A stretch of 64,000 nt of DNA from Caprimulgus europaeus (GCA_907165065.1 OU015541.1:11771001-11835000); one strand, 5' to 3'. Positions 11,771-24,250 are shown, numbered from the stretch's first letter. Made by a program: numbers and translations. The notes: generated from the letters alone by a model not told the origin.

Positions 11771-14220
11771 TAATGGGTTTTGGATTATTTGCTCTCAGCA
11801 GAAGACAGTCAGCAGAAAATCAACGTGGGGCTGTGAGGCCTACTTTCGTGCATGGACACCTCACAAGATTTTAATATCAGCAGAAGAACGAGCAACCACC
11901 ACACTCAGAGCTGCTGAAGCCATGCTCACAGCTCAGCAGCCTGCAGAGCTCCTTCACACACCACCAGCAGACCTCAGCAATGGGGTCAGACTCAGGTGCT
12001 TTGGCAATAAGCAGTGCAGAAAGCCCAGAAGGTGTCTGAACCTGGAGTCCTTCTTTGGAAGAACAAAGGTAAAATCATCCAGGCAGGATCTGAATCAGTA
12101 GCTGGTCCTGACACCTGAACTACTAGCAACCCCAAAGGCTGCTTTAAAAACAGAAACAAAATCACAAGATTTGTCAGCAGATTTTCATTACAAGGAAGCT
12201 GAGGTCAACCATATTTCTAAAGTAATTTTCTAGTACATATTGGTTAGACTTGAAGTAAGTGCCCCTCCTCCACCCCACCCCCTCTTCTTAATAAGTACAA
12301 TTTACTACAGTTGCATAAAAATGAGTAATACATTAGCTTCACTTAGACCCAATATGAAATGAGTCATTTCTTTCCAGCACATGACCAGGTTATTATGTCT
12401 CTCCTAAGTATACTGCAGAAAAACAGGGAAAGATGTTACTTTTTTCCCATAAACAGACACTGTAAATCATCTGATTCTTTTAAGTGACAATGAGTTCACC
12501 TCCTGAAAAGGTCCATTTGAATTGCACCTTCCCCTGTCATACCCACATCCCCATGGCTATGACAAGCCCTGGGAAAGGGACATGCACTTTGTTCTCACTC
12601 AGACAAACCATGTCTCTGTCTGTTGACAAGGAGAAAAAGAGTCTTTTTGACAATGGGGCCCCAGAAGGAATAAACATGGTACCTTTATTTATAGATCCAG
12701 GACTCGATAATCTGATCATTAGATGCTCTCTTCAGGCTTTGAGTAACCAGTATTTATTCTTGCCCTGATTTTTTTGGCTTTTCTGCTCCTCTCATCTTTC
12801 CAGCTCTCTACATCTCAGACACACTCTCTTTGGAAAGGTGGCAGGTTCTGGTTGGGATTATGAAGTGCAGCATTTGTGTAGCTAACGTGATTAAATTGAA
12901 AACACTATTCGCTCTTCCCCAAGCTCAGCGTTGCCCTTTGGATTTCTTTCTCATGTTTGAACTAAAGGAAACATAGCATAGGCCAGGGGTTCCTGATTGG
13001 CTCATAAATTAGACTCAATTTAAGAAAACCTGGCCAACTAATCCAAGAAAGTTACTCTCTCTTAAAACAGAGAAATTTACATTGGAAATTAAAAATGCTG
13101 CAGGAAGGAACCCTGAGAGTAGGCTAGAGCCCTTCAACCTTTGTGCTTCACACCCCAGAGCAAACAAAGATATTTTACCACCTACAAGGCAGCACATGCT
13201 CTGCAGTGACCAGGAACTCAGCAGGGTTTGGGAGCTGCTGCCATCACAGGAGCATGACACCTGGCTGCTGCCCTGCCCCAAATCACTGTCTTACACTTGG
13301 GTGATGCAGGAGGGATCAGCATTATCTTGCTCTGTAGTGGCAGTAACATTTCTGTGTAATCTATCTGGTTACACTAAAGTCAGGGTGGATTCACTGAATT
13401 ATTTGTTTTTCTTCACCTCTGACCAGTCCCTCTGGAGCTACAGGGCAAACTTATAAATATACCTAAGTGGAAATCACAGGCAGGATCAACGGTAAAAAAC
13501 AAACCAGTTATTAACCTATTTGCTTTAACATAGCCTGACAGAAACCAGTTGTTGAGTCCAAAATCTCACCTTAGGGAGAAGCCTCTATACTCCTTTCATG
13601 TCTTTTATATCCTTTCTGGCCTGCTTCACATCCAAATTCACAGAGCATGTTTTAAACATCCAGGTGGACGCTCCCTGGTGTCATTCTCATTGACAGATCC
13701 AATCACTGTCAGCAAACGTAGCCTGGCAAATATCTCTGCTATAGTCTAACCTAACCTTGCCCTTCACTGCCACCCAGAAACCAGCCCATAACTTAACTGA
13801 CTACAGAATACATCTCCTTTTTCCCTTCCAAGGAGATCTCTTTACTAGACCAGCTGATATGGCAGAAGGAGACAAAATACATGTCATGCTTCCAAGCCTG
13901 TTCTCAAGGTCAGGAATGGGAGTAGGAGATTTTTCATTCACATTAGAGTATTCGTTTGTTCAGTGGCATTGTATGACTGACTGCACTTGTTGTACTTCCA
14001 AATCCATATGCAACTTTCAGCTCTCTTCAAATAGTAACTGCTGTATTGACTGATGCATTTTCTACGTGAAAATATTCACCCTGCACATTAATATCTGACA
14101 GTATTGATAGTAAACAAAGTATTCACTACATGTATGCACACCACAGTTTGGTCCCAGTAGGGATACTTCAGTATCCCACTACAAACAGAGATTTAAACAT
14201 CTTAGTTTTAAGAAAAGTAG

Positions 14221-14244
14221 GAAAAAAGAAAGAAAGAAAAAAAA
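14221..14244. repeat. (GAAA)n purine simple repeat
   Basis: GAAAAAAGAAAGAAAGAAAA followed by AAAAG. A short tetranucleotide tract. Confidence 0.8.
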
Positions 14245-16946
14245 GCCTTATTGTCACTTTGTCACTTTGAGTCAGAGGAAGGTACAAGAGTCTCACTTAT
14301 ACCATTTTTTTTGTTTGGTCCACAATATAGGAAGAAATAATCACTTTAAACATGACAATCATATTCCTCTGGATCTACACAAATGTGACCAAGACCACAG
14401 TGCTGGTAAAAATTCACAGAAGCTGCTCTCCTGCCTCCACATCTGCAATGCAGATCCCCATGATACTTCTGCAAACTAAACTCCCCCCACTTAGCTCAAT
14501 CCATGGAGCTACATATAAGTGACTTGAAGCTCCTTTTCAGATCCTATATCCTGGAACTTCTCTTGCATTGTTCAAAATCTGGGCTAGCAATACTGAAACC
14601 CTTTTTTTTCTTTATGTTACATGAACTGCATGTTACCATCTTCTCACTTTGCAATCTGAGCCAGATTTTAATCCATTGCCTTCCACTACCTCAGACCTGA
14701 GGGTACACTGAGGTCACATTTCCTATATTTTCTCTGAAATCATGAAACCTACAGGGGAAGGGGGGTAGAATATATTTTAAGACCTTCCATAACTCAAGAC
14801 CTGGAGCTACAAGAAAGGACTATGCATTGCAGCACTGATGATCAAATCATGAGTTGGCAAGACTGGGCATTCATTCAACTGAACCACAAATGAACTTGAA
14901 ACAGTGACTTGCTTTTCTCCCTTTGTTTCAGATCAGCCCAGCATCTTTTCTGACATAAAATGACCCAGGTCATTTCTGCTCTGAATCACCAGCAAGAAAG
15001 GGAAAGGAAGAAAAGTGAAGATATCACACTCCACATCTTCATCCTGCAGCATATTGCAGAGGGCACAACTTGATCATAACTTCTCTCACTCTCCCATAAC
15101 TTCTTGCAAAATAAACCCTCCTCACATCCAAGACATAAAGCAAAGCAGTTCCTTTCTCGCTTAAAGTGCACACTGCCCATGATGGCAAGATAAAACTCAT
15201 CCAACAAAGCACAGAATTTCAGCTTATCTTGAGAAAAATGATACCCCAGCCACAAATGGTGAGGGTCATGCAGTGAATGCACCATGCCCAAGGTTATGGA
15301 AAGATCCACATTAAGGAGAACTCAGACTCTCCACCCCTACGTTGCTTCTGCACACAAGTGAGACAAAAGGACTGTTGCCCTTAAATTGCGGATACTGAGG
15401 CTCCACCACAACCAAGCCACACAACAGCACCCATCCAAGGGAGCTATCTTCTCCTTCCCAAAAGAAGCACTTGTAGGACATGGCTGCACTGGGCAGCTAT
15501 CCCCAGACTGGTATGCAGAAGACACATCCACATGCAGCAGAAAGCCTAACACATACCCTGAAGCAAGGTGACTATGTTATTAGTTCAGGTTTGAGGCTGC
15601 TTATTACTGAAACCTGTACAGGAGAGAAACCTACCTGTTTGGGATCATGCTTCCTCCTCTGTCCATAGGGACAAAACACATGGATGTAGGAACTACAGCA
15701 GCCAAGACCATAGCCTCACTGGGAAGTGTGAGGCCTTCCCCAGCCCAAGGAAGTGCAGGCATAGCATCATTTCCATCCACGCTCCCCTTCATCCTCAGCC
15801 TCTGCTCCTGAGGAAGCAGCCTTCATCACCCTCCTTTCCCTCAGAAGGATCATACCTATTTCACTGCACAGCAGAGGCAAACACCGAGCTGCAGATCACC
15901 AGTGGCTTTTCATGTTCCTCTGTGTATCAACAGCAATGCCTGAGCCAAGTCTGGATGCAGGTTTAGTCCCTCTGGATGCAGAGTGTATCCGGGGGAGAAA
16001 GTACATCTTGATCCTCCACCAAGGACCTCTGCTAGCTGTCAGACCCACAATGATTATGGCTAAGGAGGGAGAGAGGAGGGGTATATTACATTGCTTTCCT
16101 TCAGACAATGCTTCAAAATTCCTGTGTTCAACTATGGAAAATACAAATGTTGTGGTTGTTTCAACCGATCACTCTGGCAGTGGTTTAAAAAGAAACAAAA
16201 CAGAGCCAGGAAACCCCAGATTTATAAAGCTGCAGCCTGTTTCCTAATAGCATGAAGGAGAAAACCTGCCTGTACACACATGTTTTTCCAGCCCCTACAT
16301 TTGTCATCTGTCCTGGTCTTCCATCCAAGGGTATTTCTTTAAGACACCTCCAGGTAAGCAGAACTCCAGCCCTTTTTGTCCAAGCCAGACAGCACTATGG
16401 CAGCCAAAGCGACGGGCCTGCCTTTTGGTTTGCTCTTAGAAACAACCATTAAGGTCATTGAACAGGCAAAACCCTGGGCCAGACCCTCCTCAGGAAACCC
16501 CAGATACATTTCCAAATAGCAAATTACACACGTGAAAAGACTTGGCAGAGGGGACAGGCCTGCTCTACTGCCTTACCTTCCCCCTAGCCTTCATCTGTTC
16601 ACTTCCATCCTTGGCTGTTTTACTGCATAACCATGCCTTTAAAAAAGTGCAATGCCTTCTCCTGATAACATCACCCTGGGGAAGCCAAAGCACTTCAAAT
16701 GCAACGGTTGGCATTAGACAAGGAGAGTTATTGTTACGCTTCGTACCCCTACTTGAGCTCGATTTGGGCATAGAGTAGAAGTGCAGAACAGACAGACAAG
16801 TGCTGAAAGCAGAGAAAACACTGAGGTTCCTCATCCAAGGCAGAAGAGGGGGAGGGAAACAGGCTGGAGGTGACTGTTTAGCCAGCCTCTGTTAATCAAA
16901 GTGAGCCATCCTCATCGATATCCCTTTGCTTTGGCAGCTTTTCAAG

Positions 16947-16983
16947 AGGGGGGAAAAAAAAAAGAAAGAAAAAAAAAAAAGAA
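16947..16983. repeat. G/A purine tract
   Basis: Starts AGGGGGGAAAAAAAAAAG and continues with AAAGAAAAAAAAAAAAGAAA-type sequence. An all-purine strand of about 35 bases directly upstream of the segment at 16984-17110. Confidence 0.8.
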
Positions 16984-17110
16984 ATCACACTCTCCTCGTG
17001 CAACATGCTTTAATTGCTATGTGTACTGCACACCAAAGAGGAAATCCAGGGGGTTATCAGCAACGTGATGAGCTGCATCGCCTTTAATGCTTTAAAGAGA
17101 AAATTCTTGC
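16984..17110. promoter_or_regulatory. Candidate conserved non-coding segment
   Basis: Between the purine tract and the GC-richer part at 17110-17650 lies TGCTTTAATTGCTATGTG, GGGTTATCAGCAACGTGATG and CATCGCCTTTAATGCTTTAAAG. It retains several CpGs and ATTA/TTAAT cores. The flanking GTTAATCAAAGTGAG near 16890 is of the same style. Conservation is inferred, not shown. Confidence 0.22.
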
Positions 17111-17464
17111 AGTTGGGGAGCAGGAAGGGGGAAGGCACATCCCCTCCTCTGACCCACAGGGCACATTCTTTGCCACTCCATCTGCCACCCCCAGCTGCTA
17201 AATCCTCCATCACCAGCACAAGGTGATCTCAGACCAAAGTGTGCTGCTAACACATGAAAGGAAACAACTTTGGCCGGTTGCCTCCTTACAAGCCCTGCTC
17301 TCCCCACCCCCTTCCTTCCCTTCCTCTCTGACATGTTTAAAGCATCTGAACGTCAAGGTGCTGAGATATCACAGAGCGAGTTTCCCTTCCCTGTTCTGCT
17401 TAGATGGCTCTTGCCAGCAGCTCCCTCCAGCCCTACTCTCAACCCCCTGTTTTCCATGAGGGCT

Positions 17465-17499
17465 TCCCTCCCTCCCTCCCTCCTTCCTTCCTTCCCTCC
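17465..17499. repeat. (CCCT)n/(CCTT)n pyrimidine tract
   Basis: Four CCCT-type units pass into CCTT units and back to CCCTCC. The strand is wholly pyrimidine and nearly mirror-symmetric, a type of sequence able to form triplex DNA. Confidence 0.85.
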
Positions 17500-17763
17500 T
17501 GCTCTGGAGCCGCTGCTCTGGAGCTCGCATTATTTCCTTTCTCGGAGCCTACAGTCTGGAGCCAGCGAGGTTTGTCTGCTTCCCTGGGTTCAGCTAATAA
17601 ATTGGGATCAGGGGGTCACACAGCAGGGGACTTGGAAGCCTGAGAGCCTCTGACACCATTTTTATTAGTTTTTACTATACATACCATTTCAGGAGCCGGG
17701 ATGCCATCCCAGTGGGGCCCTACCCATTGCTTAGTAACTAAGATTTTGTAATCTAAATTTTGA

Positions 17764-17783
17764 CAAGGTCATTTTTTACCTTG
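17764..17783. promoter_or_regulatory. Inverted AAGGT half-sites
   Basis: CAAGGTCATTTTTTACCTTG has CAAGGT and ACCTTG arms around an eight-base spacer. CAAGGTCA matches the extended monomer site bound by SF-1/ERR-type nuclear receptors. Such a motif occurs by chance often enough that function is uncertain. Confidence 0.25.
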
Positions 17784-20109
17784 GGAGATGGTGGGGGGAG
17801 GGAGAACCCCCACATACATTAATTACACAAACACTGTAGGGACAATGCAAATAGGAACCCATTTCCCTTTTGCATCAGGGTTACAGAATGAAAAATCTTT
17901 TTCTATGGGGCTATTACAAGCCAAACAGGCCAGGGTATTTTAAATGACACACTGATAAAGTCCTGTCCTCTGCTTGCAGGTTGGAAGAGTGCATTTCAGC
18001 CTTTCCCTTGTCTGTCCCTAATAAAACACGCTGTCAGCAAAACTGACCAAACCTGGAGGTAGCCACAGAGCCCTGATGCCCAGGTTATATTAAATGCCCC
18101 CACACCTCTGTTGTGCTGGCAGCATTGGGGTGATCCCAATCAAGCTAAAATTAAGTAACAAAACCTCCACTGACCTCAGCATCACTGTGCTGATTAACCC
18201 TGTGTTTAGTTAATCACTGCTGGCACGTAGGGTATAAATTACCTTTTGGCAAGCTCTAGTCCCAGCAGACAGAGGTGTGAAGAGCCCAAACACCCATTGG
18301 CTCTTCCAATCAACCAGAGACAGATATTTTTTACTTTTTTTTCCCCTGATATAAAGTTTCTTAGGCTAAGAAACAGAACCTTTAGAAAGCATGGGAAACA
18401 AGGAAACACAGCCATTGAGAGCTGGGACAATTTCATGAGAGCAGGTACAGATCAAAGCCAAGGGAGTGGAAGCCCTGTGGTGACAGCACACTGCCATCTC
18501 CACAGGGCAATGGTGCTGGTCCCAAGAAGCAAGCTGGGCTCACCAGCCCAACCCAGCTGAAGCAAGGCAAAACAGTCATCCATGCCTACAGCCACATAAT
18601 ATAGTGCAGAGAAAGAGCCAGTCTGCCAAGCTGGGCCTAGTCTCGTGTGTTTGATGCTGTTTTCTTCAGCTGCAGCTTTGCTGTGTTCAATAAACCTGAG
18701 CATTTATATACTTTTTTTTTTTTTCCCATCTGCTGCCCTGCTCTGATAAATTCATTCTGGAAAGAGGAAAAAGGTCTTTTGGTCACTTCTACCTTTCCCT
18801 TCCACCCTCTTCCCTGATCCAGAGCTGTGAGAGGTGTTTACCTCTGATGTGGTTAAAGTAGGACTGAGGTTGAGTAATGCTTTGAGGTCCTTCGGTATGC
18901 ATTTTGCTGGCTGTCACCTCATCGGGCTCTAGCATATGCTTTGAGGTTAAGTCCCAGAGTTTGTGTTCTGGGCCTTTGTTGTGGTTGCTTGATTTGTTCA
19001 TGATGGCCTTGGCTCTGCCACCCCACAAGCAAATGCAAAATTCACAAAGTGGTGACTCAGTTATTTTATCCCCTGGCAGCAGCAGCAGCAGCTGGCAGAG
19101 GCTCAAAACAGATCAGAGAACGGGGCAACAAGTGTCTCCAAGATGGATTTCAGACAAACAAGGGAAAATTAAAAACCTGAAAAAAGCATGGAGAGAGAAA
19201 AACCCTGATATTAAATAAAGAGACAGAAAAACAGCTGGAATGTCAAGTGTAGACTGAAGAGATCAAAAGGAAATCAGCCTGTGACAGACAAGGAACTGTG
19301 CTGTGCTTCTGAACAGCAACACTCAAAATACAGCAACTCACTGGCCCATACACAGCTTTTTCCATTGGTTCAACTCAGCCTGCATGTCAAAAGAAGTTGC
19401 TTTTTGCTGCCAGCACTGGAAGCTCAAAGCAGAACCTACAGATGAAGCTGTTTTCTTCCTGCTTCAGGCATCAGCCCTAAAAATAAAATGATCCCGGAGG
19501 ACTCAAACCTGGCCTGCTTGTTTGGCTGCCAGTATCTGAAGGAGGGTAGAGCAAGGCTTGTGCTTGTTCTTCTGCAGTTCTATGGGCTCTGTGTGTTTTC
19601 AAATAACAAAAATATGTCCCCAGACACAAAGGGGAACTTCATCCTGACTTGCTGTTAAATCATGGTAACACCTTCATCCCTGGAGGAGAAAAGATTGATC
19701 CTCATAACATATCCTCTCCTATCTCAACATATAGCACCAAAGGCATTTGCTCAGTGGATGTAAAGAACTGTCAATAACATCAACGTGCAACCACAGTACC
19801 AGGCCACGTGTCTGGACTGAAGCTGTGAATTTTCCAGTAAAAGCAAGACATTATGAGCTATAATGCACATAAAAAGGATGTTTCTACATTAACCATGTTT
19901 CAGGCTGAACATACCAGAAAGTATCACACATGGACTTACATGATGATGTACTCCATAATAAAACACCAAGTTTGTAGTAGAGGGAAGAAAGATGGTCTTG
20001 TGCTTAAGCACAGCACTAGTGTCATGATGTCTGGATCTGTCCTTGGCAGGATCCACAGTCACCCTGTCAGACCTCAAGGAAATCTTGTCTGAGCTATGTA
20101 GTACTTGTG
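17784..20109. other. Non-coding stretch, no supported gene
   Basis: The part at 17800-18240 resembles slowly changing non-coding DNA (for example CTGATTAACCCTGTG followed by TTTAGTTAATCACTGC), but without firm motifs. The rest, apart from (CAG)5, holds nothing recognised. Confidence 0.6.
19077..19091. repeat. (CAG)5 trinucleotide repeat
   Basis: Five uninterrupted CAG units. Not inside any supported coding region. Confidence 0.85.
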
Positions 20110-20134
20110 AAATCACTACAGTGTGTAGTGATTT
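20110..20134. repeat. Perfect 11-bp inverted repeat (hairpin)
   Basis: Arms AAATCACTACA and TGTAGTGATTT pair perfectly around the three-base loop GTG. The right arm runs straight into a T-rich tract (to 20156). See the findings section. Confidence 0.85.
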
Positions 20135-20156
20135 TTTTTAATTTTTTTTTTTTTTT
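20132..20156. repeat. T-rich tract
   Basis: T8, then AA, then T15. It overlaps the right arm of the hairpin at 20110-20134. Confidence 0.85.
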
Positions 20157-20311
20157 AACAGTGCAGAACAATTTACATTCAGAGAGCTTTATAACTCATT
20201 TCTGTCTGTTTGATCTCCAGCCCCAACTTTTCTGGCAAAATAGCAATTAGAGCACAAGTGCTGAGCCGGCTCTTTGTTGCTGCCCATGCCCTATCAGACT
20301 CAGAAAATGAT

Positions 20312-20390
20312 TGTGAATCAGTCACCTAAGCTGCGTTCTGTTTATTCATGTGTAAACTGGGAATCATTATAATTGCTTTCTAAGCATTAA
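20312..20390 (+). mobile_element. MIR (tRNA-derived SINE) remnant
   Basis: The stretch reads AATCAGTCACCTAAG, then CTGTTTATTCATGTGTAAAC and TGGGAATCATTATAATTG. This follows the MIR core and tail pattern CAAGTCACTTAACCT ... CAGTTTCCTCATCTGTAAAA, TGGGGATAATAATAGT in order and with correct spacing. Only the middle and 3' part survive; the tRNA-like head is not recognisable. MIR copies in birds are few and strongly diverged, as here. Confidence 0.65.
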
Positions 20391-21517
20391 TTGATTATTC
20401 CTCATAGCAGTATTATAGAATTCCTAGAACAGAGAGGAAGAAAAGCAACAAGAGGAGCAGACAGCAGCAAAACTGCAAGCTGCTAATATTTTGTTGTTTA
20501 CTTCTTTTTTTTTTTCTTCTCCTGAGCACTGAGATGTGGGAAGTTCTTTCCACTCACGCCTTGACTTCAACATGATTTGCCATGTTTTATTCTGTGACTT
20601 CAGTCCACCCATCTCAACTTTTCTTTGTTCAGACAGAACTCCATCTCAGAAGTGGAAGTCTACGTTCCCAGAGGTGACTAGCAGGGCTTTTCCTGACTCC
20701 CATGAAGACAACAAGGATATGACCACTTCTATCACTACCTGTATTTGCTGAGGTCAAGAAATCATCTATTGTCCCCTATCATTAGGAGGTAAGATAGGCA
20801 GATGAATATCAGATGACTCATTAATTTCTAGGTGCAGTTATGTGCTTCTACAACTTCTCTGTGCATTTGTGTATCTTCAGCCACTGCTCTCAAATATATA
20901 TTCACATTTTCTCCAGTTGGCTGAAGTCCTTCTATCTGCTCTACCTGTTGGAGCAAGAGGCTGGAAAACAATTGTGACCAACACACTCATTTATATAAAG
21001 AGAAATTAATTCTCTTCCTTCCTGGGGCTGAACTGCCTTGAGTGCAGAATGGATAGATCAGCAACTGAAATCCCAGAGCAGGGAACCAAGTCAGAGTGGC
21101 AGTAGGTGCATTACAGGGGCAGATTAACTTCACACCCTTAATCACTTCCAGCAACAAACCAGCCAAAATAAAACACAAATCAGACTAAAAAACTCTAGCA
21201 TGGTTCTCCCTCAGGAAAAAAAGTTAAGAGAAAAAAAACATAAGCCAAAAAAAAGCAATCTTTGAAAATCACTTCTATGGGAAGAGGCAGATACGTTCTA
21301 TAGCCCAGTAATGCAGTCGCCTTTTCTCTAACAGAGGATATGCTCAGCTCGTAACAAACATTGCTTTACAGAGTCACAGTTTTAGCTTTGATTTTTATGA
21401 TGTTAGGCTAAAATTATTCTACTATTAGAGTTATTTAGTGACAGGTCAATTAGTCACACCAGAGCAACTGCTGTCACAGAAGATTAACTGGAAATATGGT
21501 CTGCACATTTTGCTTCT

Positions 21518-21532
21518 AAAAAAAAAAAAAAA
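21518..21532. repeat. A15 homopolymer
   Basis: An uninterrupted A run. No retrocopy body was recognised upstream. Confidence 0.8.
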
Positions 21533-21884
21533 TCACTTTCCTCTCATTTCAGGTAACAACATGGAAATGTACTGAAGGAAAAAATGAACATTCAAAGACA
21601 ATAAGCAAGGCTAGGTAGTAAAGACTCAAGCAGATCTTCTCAGCTTTCTATAAGGCACTCATGGATTTGTCCTACCTGAAACCCAGAAGTTCCTCATAGT
21701 GAAGCAGAAAGTTATTTGGGAAAAAGACACAAGTGAAAAATCAGACATTTCTACTAGCTGGCAGCTAGCTGAACACTCATTTCTCTCCTCAGAGAATGTT
21801 TTAATGGAAAATATGACTGATCTGGCAGAGACTGTTCCAAGACAGTGATACTGAGTCATAAAGCAAAGCCATAGCTACCATACA

Positions 21885-21940
21885 GCCTGATCCAGTGCCC
21901 GTGAAGTCAATAGGAAAGCTCTGGAACAGGCCCATGCAAA
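21885..21940 (+). repeat. Ancient amniote interspersed repeat fragment
   Basis: The run CCTGATCCAGTGCCCGTGAA followed by GTCAATAGGAAAGCTCTGG closely resembles a degenerate motif spread through bird, crocodile and turtle genomes, of the form CTGATCCAAAGCCCATTGAAG TCAATGGAAAGACTC. I recognise the motif but cannot give its library name. The fragment is short and its edges are uncertain. Confidence 0.5.
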
Positions 21941-22142
21941 TTAAATAAAGTTTGCAGCATGGCTGTTATTAGCTCAGACCCACTGGAGGAGCTGGCAATG
22001 AAAAACTGCTGCTACTGCTTTCACAAAGACTCTTCTCTCCCTGTTATCAATGTCATTTCTGTCCAAGGATGTTCTGCAAATTGAGACAGGCATCAAACTG
22101 AGGAGTGTTCTTTGGACTTTGTTGTTTGAAGAGAAGGGGAGG

Positions 22143-22195
22143 GAAAAAAAAAACCCAAAACCAAAAAAAACCAAACAACAAACCAAAAAACAGTT
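22143..22195. repeat. A/C-rich low-complexity sequence
   Basis: A10 and A8 runs mixed with CCC, ACC and AAC units. A similar composition recurs at 57725-57765. Confidence 0.75.
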
Positions 22196-22492
22196 TCACA
22201 GATGTAGGTTGAGCATGAAAAATGGGGCAGGTGACAGAAAGAGGGTCACCACACTGTGAAAGTGTCTCTGTTTGACAGTGTATGGGCTTGGTTTTCTGCT
22301 ATATTGTGGGAATTTAGTGCTGGTAAAACAGAGGAAAAAGTGCTAGTCTATTTAAATCCTGGGATGGGAGGCAGCACCAGCCATCACTTAATAGGAAAAA
22401 ATATTCTCCTTCAGCTGAAGAATGGAATAAAATCTATATAAAGGACAAGCAGTAACAGAGATCAGACATGGAAGCATAAACTGGAATATAAG

Positions 22493-22518
22493 AAAAAAAA
22501 AAAAAAAAAAAAAAAAAA
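22493..22518. repeat. A26 homopolymer
   Basis: The longest homopolymer in the window. An AATAAA hexamer lies about 65 bases upstream (22426-22431). This could mark the 3' end of a plus-strand retrocopy, but I recognise no gene in the upstream sequence and see no target-site duplication. Confidence 0.85.
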
Positions 22519-24109
22519 GAAGCTCTATCAGGGACACTGAACAAGCCTAATTGATCTCCTGACACAAGGCACATCCCTTGACCTCAGACATCTCTTTCAA
22601 TAGTGAGTAGGGACCAAAAAATGACAAAGCACAATGATCTGCCAATTCAGGAGGACAGAGAAGAGACAGAGGCAGGATTATATGTTACAGGACAAAAGAA
22701 AAGCCATAAAGGCTTCCAACCTCCATCTCTCAGCTTAAATGCCAGACAAGGAGAGCAGAGGTGGTAACAGATTCTTGAGCTGTAGTGCTCAGCTCTCACT
22801 TGGAAGAACTCCAGGGAGGTGAGGAGAGCACCAACCATCATCTACAAACAAGCAGTATTAGTAAACCCTGTCCTTGATGGATTTCCATTGGAGACTATGG
22901 TTAGGAAAGTACTGAATGCAAAGAAAGGATGAGAAGAAGAAATTATTTAATTAACTATATACCAATGCCAAAAACGTGGGTAATAAACAAGAGGAAATAG
23001 AATTAGTCATTTATGAGCACTAATTTGACCTAGCTGCTATTATGAATCTTGTAGAATTATTTGAATGACTGAATGTTTAAATTAATGGTTATAATCTATT
23101 TAGATAGGGCCTAAGTCTAAGAAGAAAATGAGGAGTGGAAAAGATGGCATTACTTATAACCAAGTCACTAACAATTAAAAAAAATAAAAGCTATCTTGAA
23201 TGCTTCCTACTCGATGACCCTGATAAAGCAACAAGGTGGCACATCAGTTGACATCCCTTACCATCATGCTAGAAAGCAGAGTGACTAACACAAATTGTTG
23301 TGTTTATGAGGTGTAGGATGAAAAGAATCTACTAACCTCAAGCTCTCCCATACGAGAGGCTGATGTTAACCCCTCTTAGAACTGCTAAATATCCCAGCTG
23401 TGATCTGTCAAGGTGGTGAAGAAGTCACCAGGCTGGGGAAAACCTCTACTGACTTACTCTTGACAAACAGAGGAACTGATCTCCCAACAAACAGTGGTAA
23501 CATAAGTACAATTAATTATGAGTCAATCACCCTTGTTACAGGCAACAAGATCTAAACTATCTAAACTAGTAATGACACTTGGTGCCCTGAAAAGCTTTCA
23601 GCTTTGTGAAGCTGTTATGGGCAATTCAGCTGAGGGAAAAAGTCTCACTGACCAAACATGACTGAGAATTGTTTATGAATATCTTACTAAAAGCCCCAGA
23701 TGCCACAACCCACTAGTCAAGAGAACAGATGGAACTGGTCAAATTAATCTACACTAATAAACATAAAGAAAATTAAATAGCCAGTAGGACAATACATAAA
23801 ATAGAGTAAATCTGAAGTTTATTAAGAATCTTAAAATAGAATTTGTGCTTAGAACTAACATGGAAACATAAAAGACTGCTACCAGAGGAAGATATTTTCC
23901 AAGACAATAAGCAATTCCCATCTAAGAGATCCCAAATTGGGAAGCAAATGCTTTCAGCATACCTTGGAAGAAGGAAGATTCTAGAAAATACACTTGATGT
24001 TATGTCAATGTCTTAATACAATGAACAGATACATTACTCACATACTAAGAATGATGAAAAGAAACTCACTAAAGGAACCACATGAACCTCAAAACACGGA
24101 AATGGACAA

Positions 24110-24250
24110 ACCTATAAGCAGTCAACATGAGTTTATGGAAACCACAGCCTACCAAACCCATTTCATTTCTCTTATGAGATTATAAATGAAGCTGATAAAG
24201 TCAATAGCTTATGATCAGATTTCTAGGAGGTATTTGAAATCAAATTTATA
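24110..24250 (+). mobile_element. Decayed CR1/L3-type LINE, reverse transcriptase relic
   Basis: Plus-strand translation gives SSQHEFMETTAYQTHFISL. After a frame change at TCTTATGAGATTATAAATG it gives YEIINEADKVNS. These resemble the conserved CR1/L3 reverse transcriptase stretch of the form SQHGF..GKS..TNLIS and YEIT..VDKGNSVDVIY. The continuation where the catalytic region should lie is broken by stops. The resemblance is from recall, not alignment. The relic may extend upstream to about 23.1 kb and downstream to about 24.35 kb, but I could not anchor those flanks. It is non-functional. Confidence 0.5.

Larger units (their letters stand above)
11270..16946. other. Non-coding stretch, no supported gene
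   Basis: Apart from the candidate element at 11590-11770 and the GAAA tract at 14221, I see ordinary unique sequence. Open frames reach 127 codons or less with no recognisable motif. Confidence 0.65.
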
